Source: Deltaproteobacteria bacterium (GTDB lineage Bacteria > Desulfobacterota > Desulfobacteria > Desulfobacterales > Desulfatirhabdiaceae). From it: a stretch of DNA of 64,000 bases. The notes under the pieces were generated by a model. It ran no database searches, had not been told where the DNA came from, and worked only from the letters and a program-made list of their open reading frames with translations. Made by a program: the position numbers and the translations under genes. The stretch covers positions 36,180 through 100,179 of the forward strand of contig JACRBZ010000073.1 in assembly GCA_016219185.1 (NCBI GenBank), written 5' to 3'. Below are positions 1-10,466 of the stretch, in pieces; position 1 is the first letter of the stretch; each line of letters starts with the position of its first letter.

Positions 1-1
1 T

Positions 2-1615
2 AAAGACAGCGGCCTGGCCAGGCTCTGGAAAAAAGTCGTTCAGGCAAAAATGCCCGCCATTGTTGATTTTGAACCCTATGCCCCATCCAAAAACAAGCCG
101 GCTGCATTTGCAGGTTACCCCATCATGGGTAGTAATGATAAACTGATCGGTGTCATTGCATTTGAACTTTCCACCGAACACATCAACGCCATCATGAATC
201 AGCGGGATGGCCTGGGAAAAACAGGAACAGCCTATCTCGTGGGTCGGGATAAGCTGCTTCGGTCCGATTCTCTCGTGAATTCTGAGCATTTTTCAATGAA
301 AGCCTCATTTGCAAACCCGGATACCGGAAAGGTGGATACCGAGGCTGTCCGGGAAGCGCTTGCGGGCCGCTCCGGAGAAAAGATAATTCGGGATTATGAA
401 GGCCACATCGTGCTATCGGCGTATTCACCCCTGAAGATCGATGAGCTGAGCTGGGCCATCCTATCTGAAATTGAAAAAGACGAGGCTTTCGGCGCGATTC
501 ATTCATTACAATGGATAATGGGAACAGCAGGTGTCATGGGAACCGTGGTCATTGTTTTCGTGGCATATCTGATTACCCGATCCATTGCCTATCCCATCAG
601 AAAGAGCACCAAGTTTGCCAAACGCATATCGGAAGGTGATTTTACGGAACTGCTGGATCTGGACCAGGAAGATGAGACCGGAGTTCTCTCAAAGGCTCTG
701 AATCTCATGGTAATCAACCTCAGAGGCATGATCGGCCAGATTGTAGAGGGCGTGGAGACGCTATCAGCCTCTTCGACCGAACTCTCCGCCATATCCAGGC
801 AGATGTCAAAAAATGCCGGTCAGACGTATGATCTGTCCGGAAATGTTGCTGCCGCATCCGAGGAAATGAGTGCCAACATGTCATCCGTGGCTGCCGCAAC
901 AGAGCAGACATCCAGCAACGTCGATATGGTTGCCGCGGCTGCCGAGGAAATGACGGCAACGATCAATGAGATTTCCAGGAACGCGGAAAAAGCCAGAAAT
1001 ATCACCAATCGTGCTGTTTCCGATGCCCAGGGCGCATCCAAAACAGTTGATGAACTCGGAACAGCCGCTCGAGAAATCGGAAAAGTGACTGAAGTCATTG
1101 CCGATATTTCGGATCAAACCAATCTTTTGGCTTTAAACGCCACCATCGAGGCTGCGCGGGCAGGGGATGCCGGAAGAGGATTTGCGGTTGTGGCCAATGA
1201 AATTAAGGAACTGGCCAGGCAGACAGCCCGGGCTACCGATGAAATCAAAACGCGAATCGAAGGAATTCAGAATTCCGCATCCGGTACGGTAGCCCAAATC
1301 CAGCAGATTTCAAAGGTGATCCATGAGATTGACGAAATCGTTTCCTCCATTGCAACGGCTGTGGAAGAGCAATCCATTACCACCAGTGATATTGCCGGCA
1401 ATGTTGCCCAGGCGGCCCGGGGATTACACGAAGTTACCCAGAATGTGGCTCAGAGTTCGATGGTGGCCCTGAGTATTGCCAGAGAGATATCCGGTGTCAA
1501 TCAGGCGGGTGAAGAAATCTCTTCAAACAGTTCCCAGGTCAGCCTGAGTGCCGACGAGCTCAAGAAACTGGCAAAGAGTTTGAAGGAAATGGTCGAGATA
1601 TTCAAAATGGGATGA
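2..1615 (+). CDS. Methyl-accepting chemotaxis protein, 5' truncated by the window edge (Cache-like sensor, HAMP, MCP signalling domain)
   Basis: Frame stays open upstream of the listed ATG at 50 to the window edge; TM segment, HAMP-like region and the conserved MCP tip [35 protein letters not shown]. Confidence 0.95.
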   Translation, partial: KDSGLARLWKKVVQAKMPAIVDFEPYAPSKNKPAAFAGYPIMGSNDKLIGVIAFELSTEHINAIMNQRDGLGKTGTAYLVGRDKLLRSDSLVNSEHFSMKASFANPDTGKVDTEAVREALAGRSGEKIIRDYEGHIVLSAYSPLKIDELSWAILSEIEKDEAFGAIHSLQWIMGTAGVMGTVVIVFVAYLITRSIAYPIRKSTKFAKRISEGDFTELLDLDQEDETGVLSKALNLMVINLRGMIGQIVEGVETLSASSTELSAISRQMSKNAGQTYDLSGNVAAASEEMSANMSSVAAATEQTSSNVDMVAAAAEEMTATINEISRNAEKARNITNRAVSDAQGASKTVDELGTAAREIGKVTEVIADISDQTNLLALNATIEAARAGDAGRGFAVVANEIKELARQTARATDEIKTRIEGIQNSASGTVAQIQQISKVIHEIDEIVSSIATAVEEQSITTSDIAGNVAQAARGLHEVTQNVAQSSMVALSIAREISGVNQAGEEISSNSSQVSLSADELKKLAKSLKEMVEIFKMG

Positions 1616-1757
1616 CTTCGTAAAAATTCCAGCAGGTGGAACACCGGTCGTTGCGCGGCATCCTTCGTCATTGCGGCGTACCCAAAAGTACGGCAGGCGG
1701 AACGCCGGTCCTCAGAATTTGCGTGCCTCGCATCTGGAGCTTTTTACAAATTCATCC
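1612..1757. repeat. Dispersed palindrome-ended intergenic repeat, copy R1
   Basis: gatgacttcgtaaaaa...ttgcgcggcatccttcgtcattgcggcgtacccaaaagtacggcaggcggaacgccggtcctcag...gctttttacaaattcatc; shared with 32645, 39723 and 53421. Confidence 0.85.
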
Positions 1758-1797
1758 GAAATTTTGAATTTTTACGGGTTCATCAGGAGAAAGAGAT

Positions 1798-2247
1798 ATG
1801 CCGAGCCGTTTCGAAAGATCACAGTCCTATGTTGACCTGGCCACATTCAATGTCGGTAATGCGTGCTGCGGAATAAACATCCTGAGGGTTCAGGAGATCA
1901 ATAAACTGACCGAAGTTACGCGCGTCCCTCTGGCACCTGATTATGTTAAAGGGATTCTAAACCTTCGGGGGCAGATCATTACAGTGATCGATGTTGGAAA
2001 AAGACTGGGCCTGCCATCCGGCGAAGTGGATGATGCAAGGAAACAGAGAAATATCATCGTCCATTTTGAAAATGAGTCCATCGGCCTTTTGGTGGATAAT
2101 ATCGGCGATGTGTTCAGAGCGGAAAATGAAAATATCGAAAAGCCGCCTGCGAATGCAGTCGGAATACAAGGGCAATTTTTTGAAGGCGTCTTTAAGACCG
2201 AACAACAGCTAATCAGCATTTTAAACCTGGCCGAAGTGCTTGGGTGA
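1798..2247 (+). CDS. cheW: Chemotaxis coupling protein CheW
   Basis: 149 aa; CheW motif APDYVKGILNLRGQIITVIDVGKRLGL; lies between MCP and cheB. Confidence 0.93.
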   Translation: MPSRFERSQSYVDLATFNVGNACCGINILRVQEINKLTEVTRVPLAPDYVKGILNLRGQIITVIDVGKRLGLPSGEVDDARKQRNIIVHFENESIGLLVDNIGDVFRAENENIEKPPANAVGIQGQFFEGVFKTEQQLISILNLAEVLG

Positions 2248-3353
2248 TCGGATTGCGTATGTCTGATACCGTGACGCTTAAAGCGCTTATCGTTGATGAT
2301 AGCGCCATGCACCGAAAGATAGTTCAGGACGTTCTGGAGACGTTTCCTTATGTTGAAGTTGTCGGAGCGGCCCAGAACGGAAAAATCGCGCTATTAAAAG
2401 CAGCTTCGTTGAAACCGGACCTGTTGACGCTGGATATTGAAATGCCTGAAATGGACGGGCTGGAAGTGCTGGAACGCCTGAGACACGAACTGCCGGAAGC
2501 TGTTGCCATTGTGTTCAGCGCCTTCACCACGGAAGGGGCCAGAATCACATTGCGGGCACTTGAACTCGGCGCCTTTGATTTCATCCCCAAACCCAGTGCC
2601 GGGAAACTGGAGGAGAACAGGGAGCGCTTCAGGTCCGAGATCGAGCCCATGCTGGAAACATTGATTCGATCAAAGAGAATAAAGCCGGTTGCAAAGGAGG
2701 CTTCGGTTCTTCTGAAAAAACAAATCATCACCGATCCTGGCGCCATGCGTTTGCGGCGGAATTCGGATAAATCCAGAGCGATTGCCATCGGCATTTCAAC
2801 AGGTGGCCCGGTTGCACTGGCAAAAATGATCCCCAGCATTCCCGCGGATGTCGGCGTTCCCATATTTATCGTTCAACACATGCCGCCCATGTTTACCGAT
2901 GCGCTTGCTGCCAAACTCGATTCGATGGGCAATGTTTCGGTTAAGGAAGCGGTTGATGGCGAGGTGATTCGAGCCAACACCGTGTATATTGCTCCCGGAG
3001 GCAGGCAGATGAAGGTAGGGACGCTGGATTCCGGCAGCCAGTTGGTGATTCAGGTGACCGACGACCCCCCTGAAAATAACTGCAAACCCTCTGCGGATTA
3101 TCTGTTTCGGTCGATTGCGCGTCATTATGGAAAATATTCGACAGGGGTTATCATGACGGGCATGGGCTATGACGGAACCGAGGGATTGAAACTGATGAAG
3201 CAAAACGGAGCCATGATCATTGCTCAGGATGAATCAACCAGCGCTGTTTATGGCATGCCCAGAAAGCCCGTGGAGATAGGGATCGTGGATGTAATTGCAC
3301 CACTGGATCTTATGGCCGAGGAAATCTGCCGGACCGTTCGAGACCGGTTTTAG
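2244..3353 (+). CDS. cheB: Chemotaxis protein-glutamate methylesterase CheB (start may be ATG 2259)
   Basis: REC domain (ALIVDDSAMHRKIV, LTLDIEMPEMDGLEVL) plus methylesterase motifs (IGISTGGPVAL, VQHMPPMFT, MTGMGYDG). Confidence 0.95.
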   Translation: MIGLRMSDTVTLKALIVDDSAMHRKIVQDVLETFPYVEVVGAAQNGKIALLKAASLKPDLLTLDIEMPEMDGLEVLERLRHELPEAVAIVFSAFTTEGARITLRALELGAFDFIPKPSAGKLEENRERFRSEIEPMLETLIRSKRIKPVAKEASVLLKKQIITDPGAMRLRRNSDKSRAIAIGISTGGPVALAKMIPSIPADVGVPIFIVQHMPPMFTDALAAKLDSMGNVSVKEAVDGEVIRANTVYIAPGGRQMKVGTLDSGSQLVIQVTDDPPENNCKPSADYLFRSIARHYGKYSTGVIMTGMGYDGTEGLKLMKQNGAMIIAQDESTSAVYGMPRKPVEIGIVDVIAPLDLMAEEICRTVRDRF

Positions 3354-3374
3354 AGTCGGCGATTGTGAAGTGTC

Positions 3375-4217
3375 ATGCTGGAAGTGGATCAGACCGAATT
3401 CAGATTGTGGGCAAGATATGTTTATGATATCTCGGGTATTTCACTGGAGCCGGCCAAATCCTATCTGATTGAATCCAGACTGGGTCCGTTGCTGAATGAA
3501 TATGCATGCCGGAAATTCAGCGATCTGTATCAAAAATCCAAAATGGACAGTACCCGCACCATTGAAAAGCGGATCATTGATCAGATTACAACCAATGAGA
3601 CTTTTTTTTTCAGGGATAACGCTCCGTTTGAAATGCTGAAATACAAGATATTGCCGGATATCGTGGATCGAAAAACGCAAAATGCGTTTTCAAATTCTCC
3701 GATTTCTCTTCGGATCTGGAGCGCCGGATGCTCCACCGGACAGGAGGTTTACAGTATCGCCATTGCGCTACAAGAAATTCTTGGTGATCTGAATCCGTAT
3801 AACGTGACGGTTTTGGGGACGGATATTTCCAGCTTGGCAATTGCGCGGGCCAGTCAGGGGATGTATAGCCGGTTCGAAATGGATCGGGGACTGACTTCCG
3901 AACGGATGGAACGCTATTTTGTTCCTGAAGGCGGGATGTGGAAAGTCAAAGATGAAATTCGGTCCCTGGCAACCTTTAAAAAGATGAACCTGATGCAGCC
4001 TTTTCTGGGGCTGGGGAAGTTTGATATCATATTTTGCAGAAACGTGGCCATCTATTTCATGATGGATGATCGGAAAAAACTGTTTCGCCATATCGAAGAT
4101 ATCCTTGCGGCGGATGGATGTCTGATCATCGGCTCCACCGAGTCGTTGACGGGAATCGCCCCTCGGTTTGAACCCAAGCGACATCTCAGGTCTGTGTTTT
4201 ACCAGTTGAAGAAATGA
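3375..4217 (+). CDS. cheR: Chemotaxis protein methyltransferase CheR
   Basis: ITTNETFFFRD, RIWSAGCSTGQEVYSIAI and FDIIFCRNVAIYF motifs. Confidence 0.94.
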   Translation: MLEVDQTEFRLWARYVYDISGISLEPAKSYLIESRLGPLLNEYACRKFSDLYQKSKMDSTRTIEKRIIDQITTNETFFFRDNAPFEMLKYKILPDIVDRKTQNAFSNSPISLRIWSAGCSTGQEVYSIAIALQEILGDLNPYNVTVLGTDISSLAIARASQGMYSRFEMDRGLTSERMERYFVPEGGMWKVKDEIRSLATFKKMNLMQPFLGLGKFDIIFCRNVAIYFMMDDRKKLFRHIEDILAADGCLIIGSTESLTGIAPRFEPKRHLRSVFYQLKK

Positions 4218-4218
4218 T

Positions 4219-5613
4219 GTGCCGATTCAGGCAGAAGGAATGGTTTATATGACCGGCTCAGCAAGACGAATACTCGTGGTGGATGACAGCCAGACAATAA
4301 GAATGCAGATTCGAGAGGAACTGGAGGAAGGGGGATACGAGGTCATTGAAGCTAAAAATGGTCTTGAGGCTCTCATCCAGGCCGCTTCTCCATCCCCCCC
4401 GGATTTGATTACGCTTGATATTGAAATGCCGAAGATGAACGGTTTCGAAACCTGCCGAAAGCTCAGAGAGGCGCGTTATGCCCGATTTGTTGACAGTGGA
4501 GATCATCGGGTGCCCATTATTTTCATTACCGGTAACGATACGATCGAGGATCGGAAAAAAGGTTTTGAGTTGGGTGCCGTGGACTTTATCGCCAAGCCGT
4601 TTCAAAAAGGGGGAGTCCTTGCCGTTGCAAACAAAATCCTGAATCCGCCCCTGATGCATAAGGGAATTCAAGCCCTTGTCGCAGATGATAACATCGTCGC
4701 CAGAAAAATTGCATCATTATGCCTGAGCCGGGAAGGAATTGAAGTCCATGAGGCCGAGGACGGCAAACAGGCCTGTGAAATCATGCATGCCGTCGGGGCC
4801 AAGATGGATATCGTCATCACCGATCTTGTCATGCCGAATATGGATGGGATGCAGTTGTGCAGGCATATTCGGCAGGATCTCGGCAGGCAGAATATTCCGA
4901 TCATCGTCTTGACCGCCATGTCGGATCTTTCCGAGATCCTGGAAGTCTTCAAGGTCGGGGCCTCGGATTATCTCGTCAAACCTTTTGCCAAAGAGGAACT
5001 CCTGGCCCGAATCAACGTGCACATTGAAAGAAACAAAGTGAACCGGGAACTTCGGGAAACGATCAAACTTTTAAAAGAAGCCAACGAGAAAGTTGAAAAA
5101 ATGTCCGTCATGGATCCCTTAACCGGATGCTATAATCGGGGGTATCTGAATAAACAGATTGAAATAGAAATCAAACGATCCATCCGATATCGCAGACCGC
5201 TGGCCATTATTCTTTCGGACATCGATCATTTTAAAAAGGTCAATGATTCCTATGGCCACCAGACCGGAGATACGGTTTTGATTCGTTTTGTGGAAATCCT
5301 CAAGAACGTTATCAGAAGCGATATGGATTGGATCGCACGGTTTGGGGGGGAAGAATTCCTGGTCATACTGCCCGAAACAACCGTATCCAATGCCGGAATC
5401 GTTGCGGAAAAACTCAGAAGCATGGTATCCCATGAACCGATTTGCTGCGAAGATGTTCAGATAAGCATTACGTCCAGTTTTGGAGTAACCGGAATTGATC
5501 CCGTCACGCAACCGATTCTGCCGTCATTTGAACAGATGCTTAAAGCGGCTGATGAAAATCTCTATCGTGCAAAAAAAGAAGGGCGAAATAAGGTTGTCAG
5601 CAGTTTGTTGTGA
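4219..5613 (+). CDS. Response regulator with two REC domains and GGDEF domain (PleD-like diguanylate cyclase)
   Basis: Two receiver domains (RILVVDDSQTIR; ALVADDNIVARK) and C-terminal ARFGGEEFLVILPE. Confidence 0.93.
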   Translation: MPIQAEGMVYMTGSARRILVVDDSQTIRMQIREELEEGGYEVIEAKNGLEALIQAASPSPPDLITLDIEMPKMNGFETCRKLREARYARFVDSGDHRVPIIFITGNDTIEDRKKGFELGAVDFIAKPFQKGGVLAVANKILNPPLMHKGIQALVADDNIVARKIASLCLSREGIEVHEAEDGKQACEIMHAVGAKMDIVITDLVMPNMDGMQLCRHIRQDLGRQNIPIIVLTAMSDLSEILEVFKVGASDYLVKPFAKEELLARINVHIERNKVNRELRETIKLLKEANEKVEKMSVMDPLTGCYNRGYLNKQIEIEIKRSIRYRRPLAIILSDIDHFKKVNDSYGHQTGDTVLIRFVEILKNVIRSDMDWIARFGGEEFLVILPETTVSNAGIVAEKLRSMVSHEPICCEDVQISITSSFGVTGIDPVTQPILPSFEQMLKAADENLYRAKKEGRNKVVSSLL

Positions 5614-5821
5614 TGGCTACAGGTGTTATTGAGGCGTCTTTGTCAAGAACCTTGCGGGTTTTGGAAGAAATGCAATAAAGATCAAAAGGTTTTTGAATAA
5701 AGCTGTTGCATCCCGGCTTTGGAATCCGGGCCGCTTCCTCCGACAGGCTGTATCCGCTGGAAACAAGTACCTTCAATCCAGGCTGGATCTGGTTCATTAG
5801 GATGCTTATCACCAAAACCAT
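5597..5821 (-). pseudogene. C-terminal fragment of a response-regulator receiver domain
   Basis: PGLKVLVSSGYSLSEEAARIPKPGCNSFIQKPFDL...RKVLDKD matches the second half of hybrid-kinase REC domains; no upstream half or kinase. Confidence 0.6.
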
Positions 5822-5870
5822 AGTGGTATCTGATCTATATGGAAAAGAGCTGCGGATAAATGAAGTCTTC

Positions 5871-6923
5871 TTAGAGAACCCTTATGCCCGCATGCGGGGC
5901 CGCCAAAGCCATTCCCACCAGTTTGGCATGCATGACGCCGGCGGCCCGAAGTGCCTGTACCAGTTGCTGCGCCTGCCCGGCCGACACGGATAAAAGAAGT
6001 CCTCCCGAGGTTTGCGGATCGAAGAGAAGCTCTCTTTGCGAGGATGAGAGATCCGCCTTTACCTCCAGATGCGCCTCGACGAGTTTTCGGTTGGCCGCGT
6101 TGCTTCCTGTGGTTTCCCCCTTGCGGTACATATCCATGGCATTGGCATAGAAGGGCAGATCTGCATAAACGATATCGATCTGCACACTGCTGCCGCGGGC
6201 CATCTCCAGCGTATGACCCAAAATGCCAAAGCCGGTAATGTCCGTGCAGGCATGAATATCATAGGCCAGTGCCACTTGAAGGGCGGTGTGGTTGAGGGCC
6301 GCAATATCGGGCAGGATTGCTTCCAGCTCCGCCCATGGCAGCTTCCTGGCCCGGTTTGCATTGAAAAGGACCCCCGTTCCCAGGGGCTTGGTGAGGATAA
6401 GGGCATCTCCGGGGCGAACCCCCGTGTTGGTCAGGATACGGTCTGGAGAAACGATTCCGGTTACTGCCAAACCGTATTTGGGTTCCTCGTCGTCAACGGA
6501 GTGACCGCCGGCCAGAGAAGCGCCCGCCTCCGTGATTTTTTCGTGGCCTCCGCGAAGAATTTCCCTGAGCATATCGGACCCAAGTTTCTTCATGGGATAC
6601 ATGACCAGATTCAGCGCCGTGATGGGGCGTCCTCCCATGGCATAAACATCTGACAGGGAATTGGCTGCGGCGATGCGTCCGAACCAGACGGGATCATCCA
6701 CCGGCGGTGTAATGAAATCGACCGTGGAGATGACCGCGAGTTCATTACTGAGTCTATAGACCGCGGCATCGTCGCTGGACTCAAACCCCACCAGAAGATT
6801 GGGGTCCGTGGGCGAGGGAAACCCTTGAAGTGCGTCCGACAGAGCCGTCGGACCAATTTTTGCCGCTCAGCCACAAGTCCGTGCCAGCCCGGTGAGTGTC
6901 TTTTTTCTGCCAAAGAAATTCAT
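5871..6923 (-). CDS. selD: Selenide, water dikinase SelD, selenoprotein with in-frame UGA at codon 19 (6869..6867)
   Basis: The listed ORF starts at internal ATG 6791; upstream in the same frame reads [56 protein letters not shown], where the TGA falls at the catalytic Cys/Sec position of SelD. Confidence 0.93.
6834..6853 (-). promoter_or_regulatory. Bacterial SECIS-like hairpin in selD
   Basis: 13 nt after the UGA: GTCCGAC-GGCTCT-GTCGGAC, perfect 7-bp stem and 6-nt loop beginning GG; spacing fits bacterial SECIS. Confidence 0.8.
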
Positions 6924-7338
6924 TTTTCTTTCCTTTAAATTCGCGGCCTGTATTGCCGTCCGCAAACCGGACATAAACATGTCGATTTGCGATGTAAATT
7001 TCTAAATATATTAGTAAGATAAATCTGTCAAATTCAATAAAGTTATAGTTTTTGACTTATTATTCTTGTTGGTTATCATCCGGAGTATTCCCTGTCCGTG
7101 CTTTTTATTAAAGGAGTCATCGAAAACGGATAGTTACAATTCCCGGTCGAAGAAAGTCATCTTCGAAAAATTTATTGCGGACCGTGTGATCGGGGGCCTG
7201 GCGGATCACAACCGAACCCGTGTTTATGGTCCCGCGTCATGAACATCGCGGGGAGCAAACACTTTAAGATCGCCTTGAAACATGTTATTGATAGTTTAGC
7301 TGAATCATGTCATTCTCGGTTTTAATAGGGAGCAGCTC

Positions 7339-8124
7339 ATGAAACCAGACGACGCGATCATATCCCACATCCTGTTTCACCCCAGAGAGGAGGAGCCGGG
7401 CTTTGTCCCGGAAGGAATCCGGACCCTCACCGTATCCGGAAACGCCGAAATCGGCGGATATCTGCACCTTCACCCGACAAGCGATACGCTCCTGCTTTTT
7501 TTTCACGGCAATGGCGAAATCGCCGCCGACTATGACGATATTTCATCCTTTTTTACCAATTGCGGCGTTTCATTCTGGATTGTCGATTATCGCGGGTACG
7601 GCAGAAGCTCCGGCCTGCCGTCATACAGCCTCATGTTTGACGATGCCCAGGCCCTCTTAAACGATGTCCTCCGCATGGCGCAGGCCGTGGGAAGGACGTT
7701 CAACCGTATTCTGGTCATGGGCCGATCTCTCGGGAGCGCATCCGCGATGTTTCTGGCTTCCCGTCATGCATCGCAGTTGAGCGGCCTGCTTCTGGACAGC
7801 CCGTACGCCGATGGATTGAAGCTCATTTACAGGCTGAGTGGAATCGCTTTGAACAGAGAGGATTTACCGGAGTTCATGGATAACATCGATCTCATGCGCA
7901 CCACAGATCTACCGACGCTGATCATTCACGGCACTATTGACCAGATCATTCCCGTTTCCGATGCCAGAGCCCTTTACAACGCCTGCGGAAATACGGCCAG
8001 GCGTCTGGTCGAGATCGAGGGAGCCGGACACAACGATTTGATGTTCAGAGGCGGCGACCAATACTGGTCCTCGATCCGGCAGCACATCATGCAAACAATC
8101 CAAAAACCCATTTGGCCCGAATGA
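7339..8124 (+). CDS. Alpha/beta hydrolase
   Basis: LLFFHGNGEIAADYDD, nucleophile elbow VMGRSLGSASA, and late LIIHGTIDQIIPV / GAGHND motifs. Confidence 0.88.
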   Translation: MKPDDAIISHILFHPREEEPGFVPEGIRTLTVSGNAEIGGYLHLHPTSDTLLLFFHGNGEIAADYDDISSFFTNCGVSFWIVDYRGYGRSSGLPSYSLMFDDAQALLNDVLRMAQAVGRTFNRILVMGRSLGSASAMFLASRHASQLSGLLLDSPYADGLKLIYRLSGIALNREDLPEFMDNIDLMRTTDLPTLIIHGTIDQIIPVSDARALYNACGNTARRLVEIEGAGHNDLMFRGGDQYWSSIRQHIMQTIQKPIWPE

Positions 8125-8198
8125 CTCCGGAAGATCCGCCCGCGTGCTCGGAAGGGGATAGTCTGTCGCCTGCTTACCCAAAACAATGGCTGTAAACA

Positions 8199-8537
8199 AT
8201 GGATAGAAAATTGATATACTCGGACAGACTCGTTTCCATTACTGAGAACGCCATCACTTTCAGGCGTTACTATTACCCTACGCGGAAGGATAAGGTTGTA
8301 CTCCTGGCCAATATTGAAAGTATTGTGGTCAGAGCGCTTACAATCTGGAACGGGAAGTGGAGACTTCACGGGACGGGGTCAATTAAAACCTGGTACCCGG
8401 AAGATATGAATCGGCCACAGCGGGATAGGATTTTCTTTGCCGTGCTGAAAAACCAATGGGTCAATATAGGCTTCACGGTTGAGAACGCAGATCGTGTTGA
8501 AGAGTTTTTTAGAAAGCAGCATCTCATAAAAGCATAG
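8199..8537 (+). CDS. Hypothetical protein (112 aa, possibly PH-like)
   Basis: Open frame downstream of the hydrolase; compact beta-rich sequence, no recognised motif. Confidence 0.55.
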   Translation: MDRKLIYSDRLVSITENAITFRRYYYPTRKDKVVLLANIESIVVRALTIWNGKWRLHGTGSIKTWYPEDMNRPQRDRIFFAVLKNQWVNIGFTVENADRVEEFFRKQHLIKA

Positions 8538-8610
8538 CACCGCTTTAACTAACGGCGGGATCGGACGTCGATGGTGATCCGCATCGCGTCAGGAATTAAT
8601 AAGGTGATGA

Positions 8611-9219
8611 ATGAAGATATCGATTATTCTGGCCCATCCCGATAAAAACAGCTTTAACCATGCAATCGCCTCCACGGTTGCAGCGGAGGTTGTTCAAAAC
8701 GGGCATGGAGTTCACTTCCACGATTTGTATGCGGAAGGGTTTGATCCCGTTCTTCCAGGAAAAGAGATACCGTCGGAGGCCGCTCTTCCACAATCGGTGG
8801 AGAATCATTGCAATGAGATATCTTCCGCCGATGGCATCGTTATCGTGCATCCGAACTGGTGGGGGCAGCCCCCGGCAATTCTGAAAGGCTGGATAGACAG
8901 GGTGATTCGCCCGGGTGTTGCGTATAATTTTCTTGAAGATGATAGCGGCGAAGGTGTGCCCGCGGGTCTTCTGAAGGCCCGATCCGCCATTGTGTTCAAT
9001 ACTTCCAATACTACGGCGGACAGGGAACAGTCGGTGTTCGGCGATCCATTGGAGCTGATATGGAAGAAATGCATATTCGAGCTTTGCGGCGTAAAGACTT
9101 TTTATCGGGAAATGTTTGGGGTTGTTGTAACCAGCACGTTCGAGCAACGGAGACAATGGCTTGATAAGGTTAGAAACACGGTAAACCACCATTTTCCGGT
9201 CCAGGATAATAAAGCCTGA
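8611..9219 (+). CDS. NAD(P)H dehydrogenase (quinone)/flavodoxin-fold oxidoreductase
   Basis: ISIILAHPDKNSFNHAI and IVIVHPNWWGQPPAILKGWIDRVIRPGVAY motifs. Confidence 0.88.
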   Translation: MKISIILAHPDKNSFNHAIASTVAAEVVQNGHGVHFHDLYAEGFDPVLPGKEIPSEAALPQSVENHCNEISSADGIVIVHPNWWGQPPAILKGWIDRVIRPGVAYNFLEDDSGEGVPAGLLKARSAIVFNTSNTTADREQSVFGDPLELIWKKCIFELCGVKTFYREMFGVVVTSTFEQRRQWLDKVRNTVNHHFPVQDNKA

Positions 9220-9246
9220 CATCTTCGTGATCAGAGGAAATTAAAA

Positions 9247-10446
9247 ATGACCCATGCTGTATTTGAAAAGACCTCATTGGCTGGAATTCAATTGAAGAAC
9301 CGGATTATTCGTTCGGCGACACATGAAGGAATGGCCGATGAAAAAGGCTTTCCGACTGAAAACTTGAAAAAGCTCTATATCCGTTTGGCAAAAGGCGAGG
9401 TCGGCGCAATCATTACCGGATACGCCGGAATTCAGGCGGACGGGAAAAGCAGCTTGTTTGCCATGACGATGATTGACAGCGATGACAGCATTCCGGCATA
9501 TCGGGAGATAACCCGTGCGGTTCATGAATACGGCACGCCGATAATCATGCAGATAGCGCATTGCGGAAGGCAAACCCGCTCGAAATCCACGGGGCTGCCA
9601 ACGGTTGCGCCTTCGGCGATACGCGATGCGTTTTATAGCGAGGATATGCCAAGGGAATTATCCGAGGATGAAATCAATCAAATTATCGACAATTTCGTTT
9701 CGGCGATTGTCAGAGTAAAGCAGGCGGGTTTCGATGGCGCCCAGCTTCATCTGGCACACGGCTATTTGCTATGCGAATTTTTATCTCCCCATTCAAACCA
9801 ACGCAAAGATCACTGGGGCGGGTCAATCGAAAACAGATATCGCATTGTCGGCGAGATATTTAAAAGAGCCAGGGAGAAGGTTGGTGATTATCCGATCCTG
9901 GTCAAAATGAATGCTCACGACGGACGCAAAAACGGAATGAAAATCGAAGAAGCCGTCCGGATCGCTCAAATGCTGGAAAAATCCGGTTGCGCGGCAATTG
10001 AAGTGTCCTGCGGAGTCTTTGAGGATGGTCTCTACACCATGCGCGGCGAAAAGCTGCCGGCGGATGCGGCAATGACATATACTTTCAAGTACAAAAATCT
10101 TCCGGGGCCTGTTAAAACAATTGCAAAACCGGTTCTCAGGGCGTTCATGAAACAGCCCAAACCCCTTGTAAAATTTAATCTTGATGCGGCAATTCAAATA
10201 AAAGCGGCCGTAAATATTCCGGTGATCGTTGTCGGCGGGATAAACAATCTTGACGATATCAATGCCATTATCCGGGATCATGATTTGGATTTTGTTTCCA
10301 TGAGTCGGCCATTTATTATCGAACCCGGTATCGTTAGCAAATTTATTCAAGGAACCCAGACAAAATCCAAATGCATCATGTGTAATTATTGCGCAATCAT
10401 CGGCGAGGAAAAACCGTTGAAGTGCCATTATGGGAGATTGCCATAA
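9247..10446 (+). CDS. NADH:flavin oxidoreductase (old yellow enzyme family)
   Basis: IKNRIIRSATHE-type start, QIAHCGRQT, HLAHGYLLCEFLSPHSNQRKDHWGGSIENRYR, C-terminal CIMCNYC. Confidence 0.9.
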   Translation: MTHAVFEKTSLAGIQLKNRIIRSATHEGMADEKGFPTENLKKLYIRLAKGEVGAIITGYAGIQADGKSSLFAMTMIDSDDSIPAYREITRAVHEYGTPIIMQIAHCGRQTRSKSTGLPTVAPSAIRDAFYSEDMPRELSEDEINQIIDNFVSAIVRVKQAGFDGAQLHLAHGYLLCEFLSPHSNQRKDHWGGSIENRYRIVGEIFKRAREKVGDYPILVKMNAHDGRKNGMKIEEAVRIAQMLEKSGCAAIEVSCGVFEDGLYTMRGEKLPADAAMTYTFKYKNLPGPVKTIAKPVLRAFMKQPKPLVKFNLDAAIQIKAAVNIPVIVVGGINNLDDINAIIRDHDLDFVSMSRPFIIEPGIVSKFIQGTQTKSKCIMCNYCAIIGEEKPLKCHYGRLP

Positions 10447-10466
10447 AATAATGATGGGGGTGGCTG

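Noticed and set aside
2348-3203. Minus-strand ORFs inside cheB
   Set aside because: Overlap a clearly recognised CheB; no motif.
5119-5613. c-di-GMP inhibitory I-site in the GGDEF protein
   Set aside because: Sequence before GGEEF is RSDMDWIARF; an RxxD at the usual spacing is not present, but this variation is common and not worth a separate finding.
6069-6653. 194-aa + strand ORF
   Set aside because: Antisense to selD.
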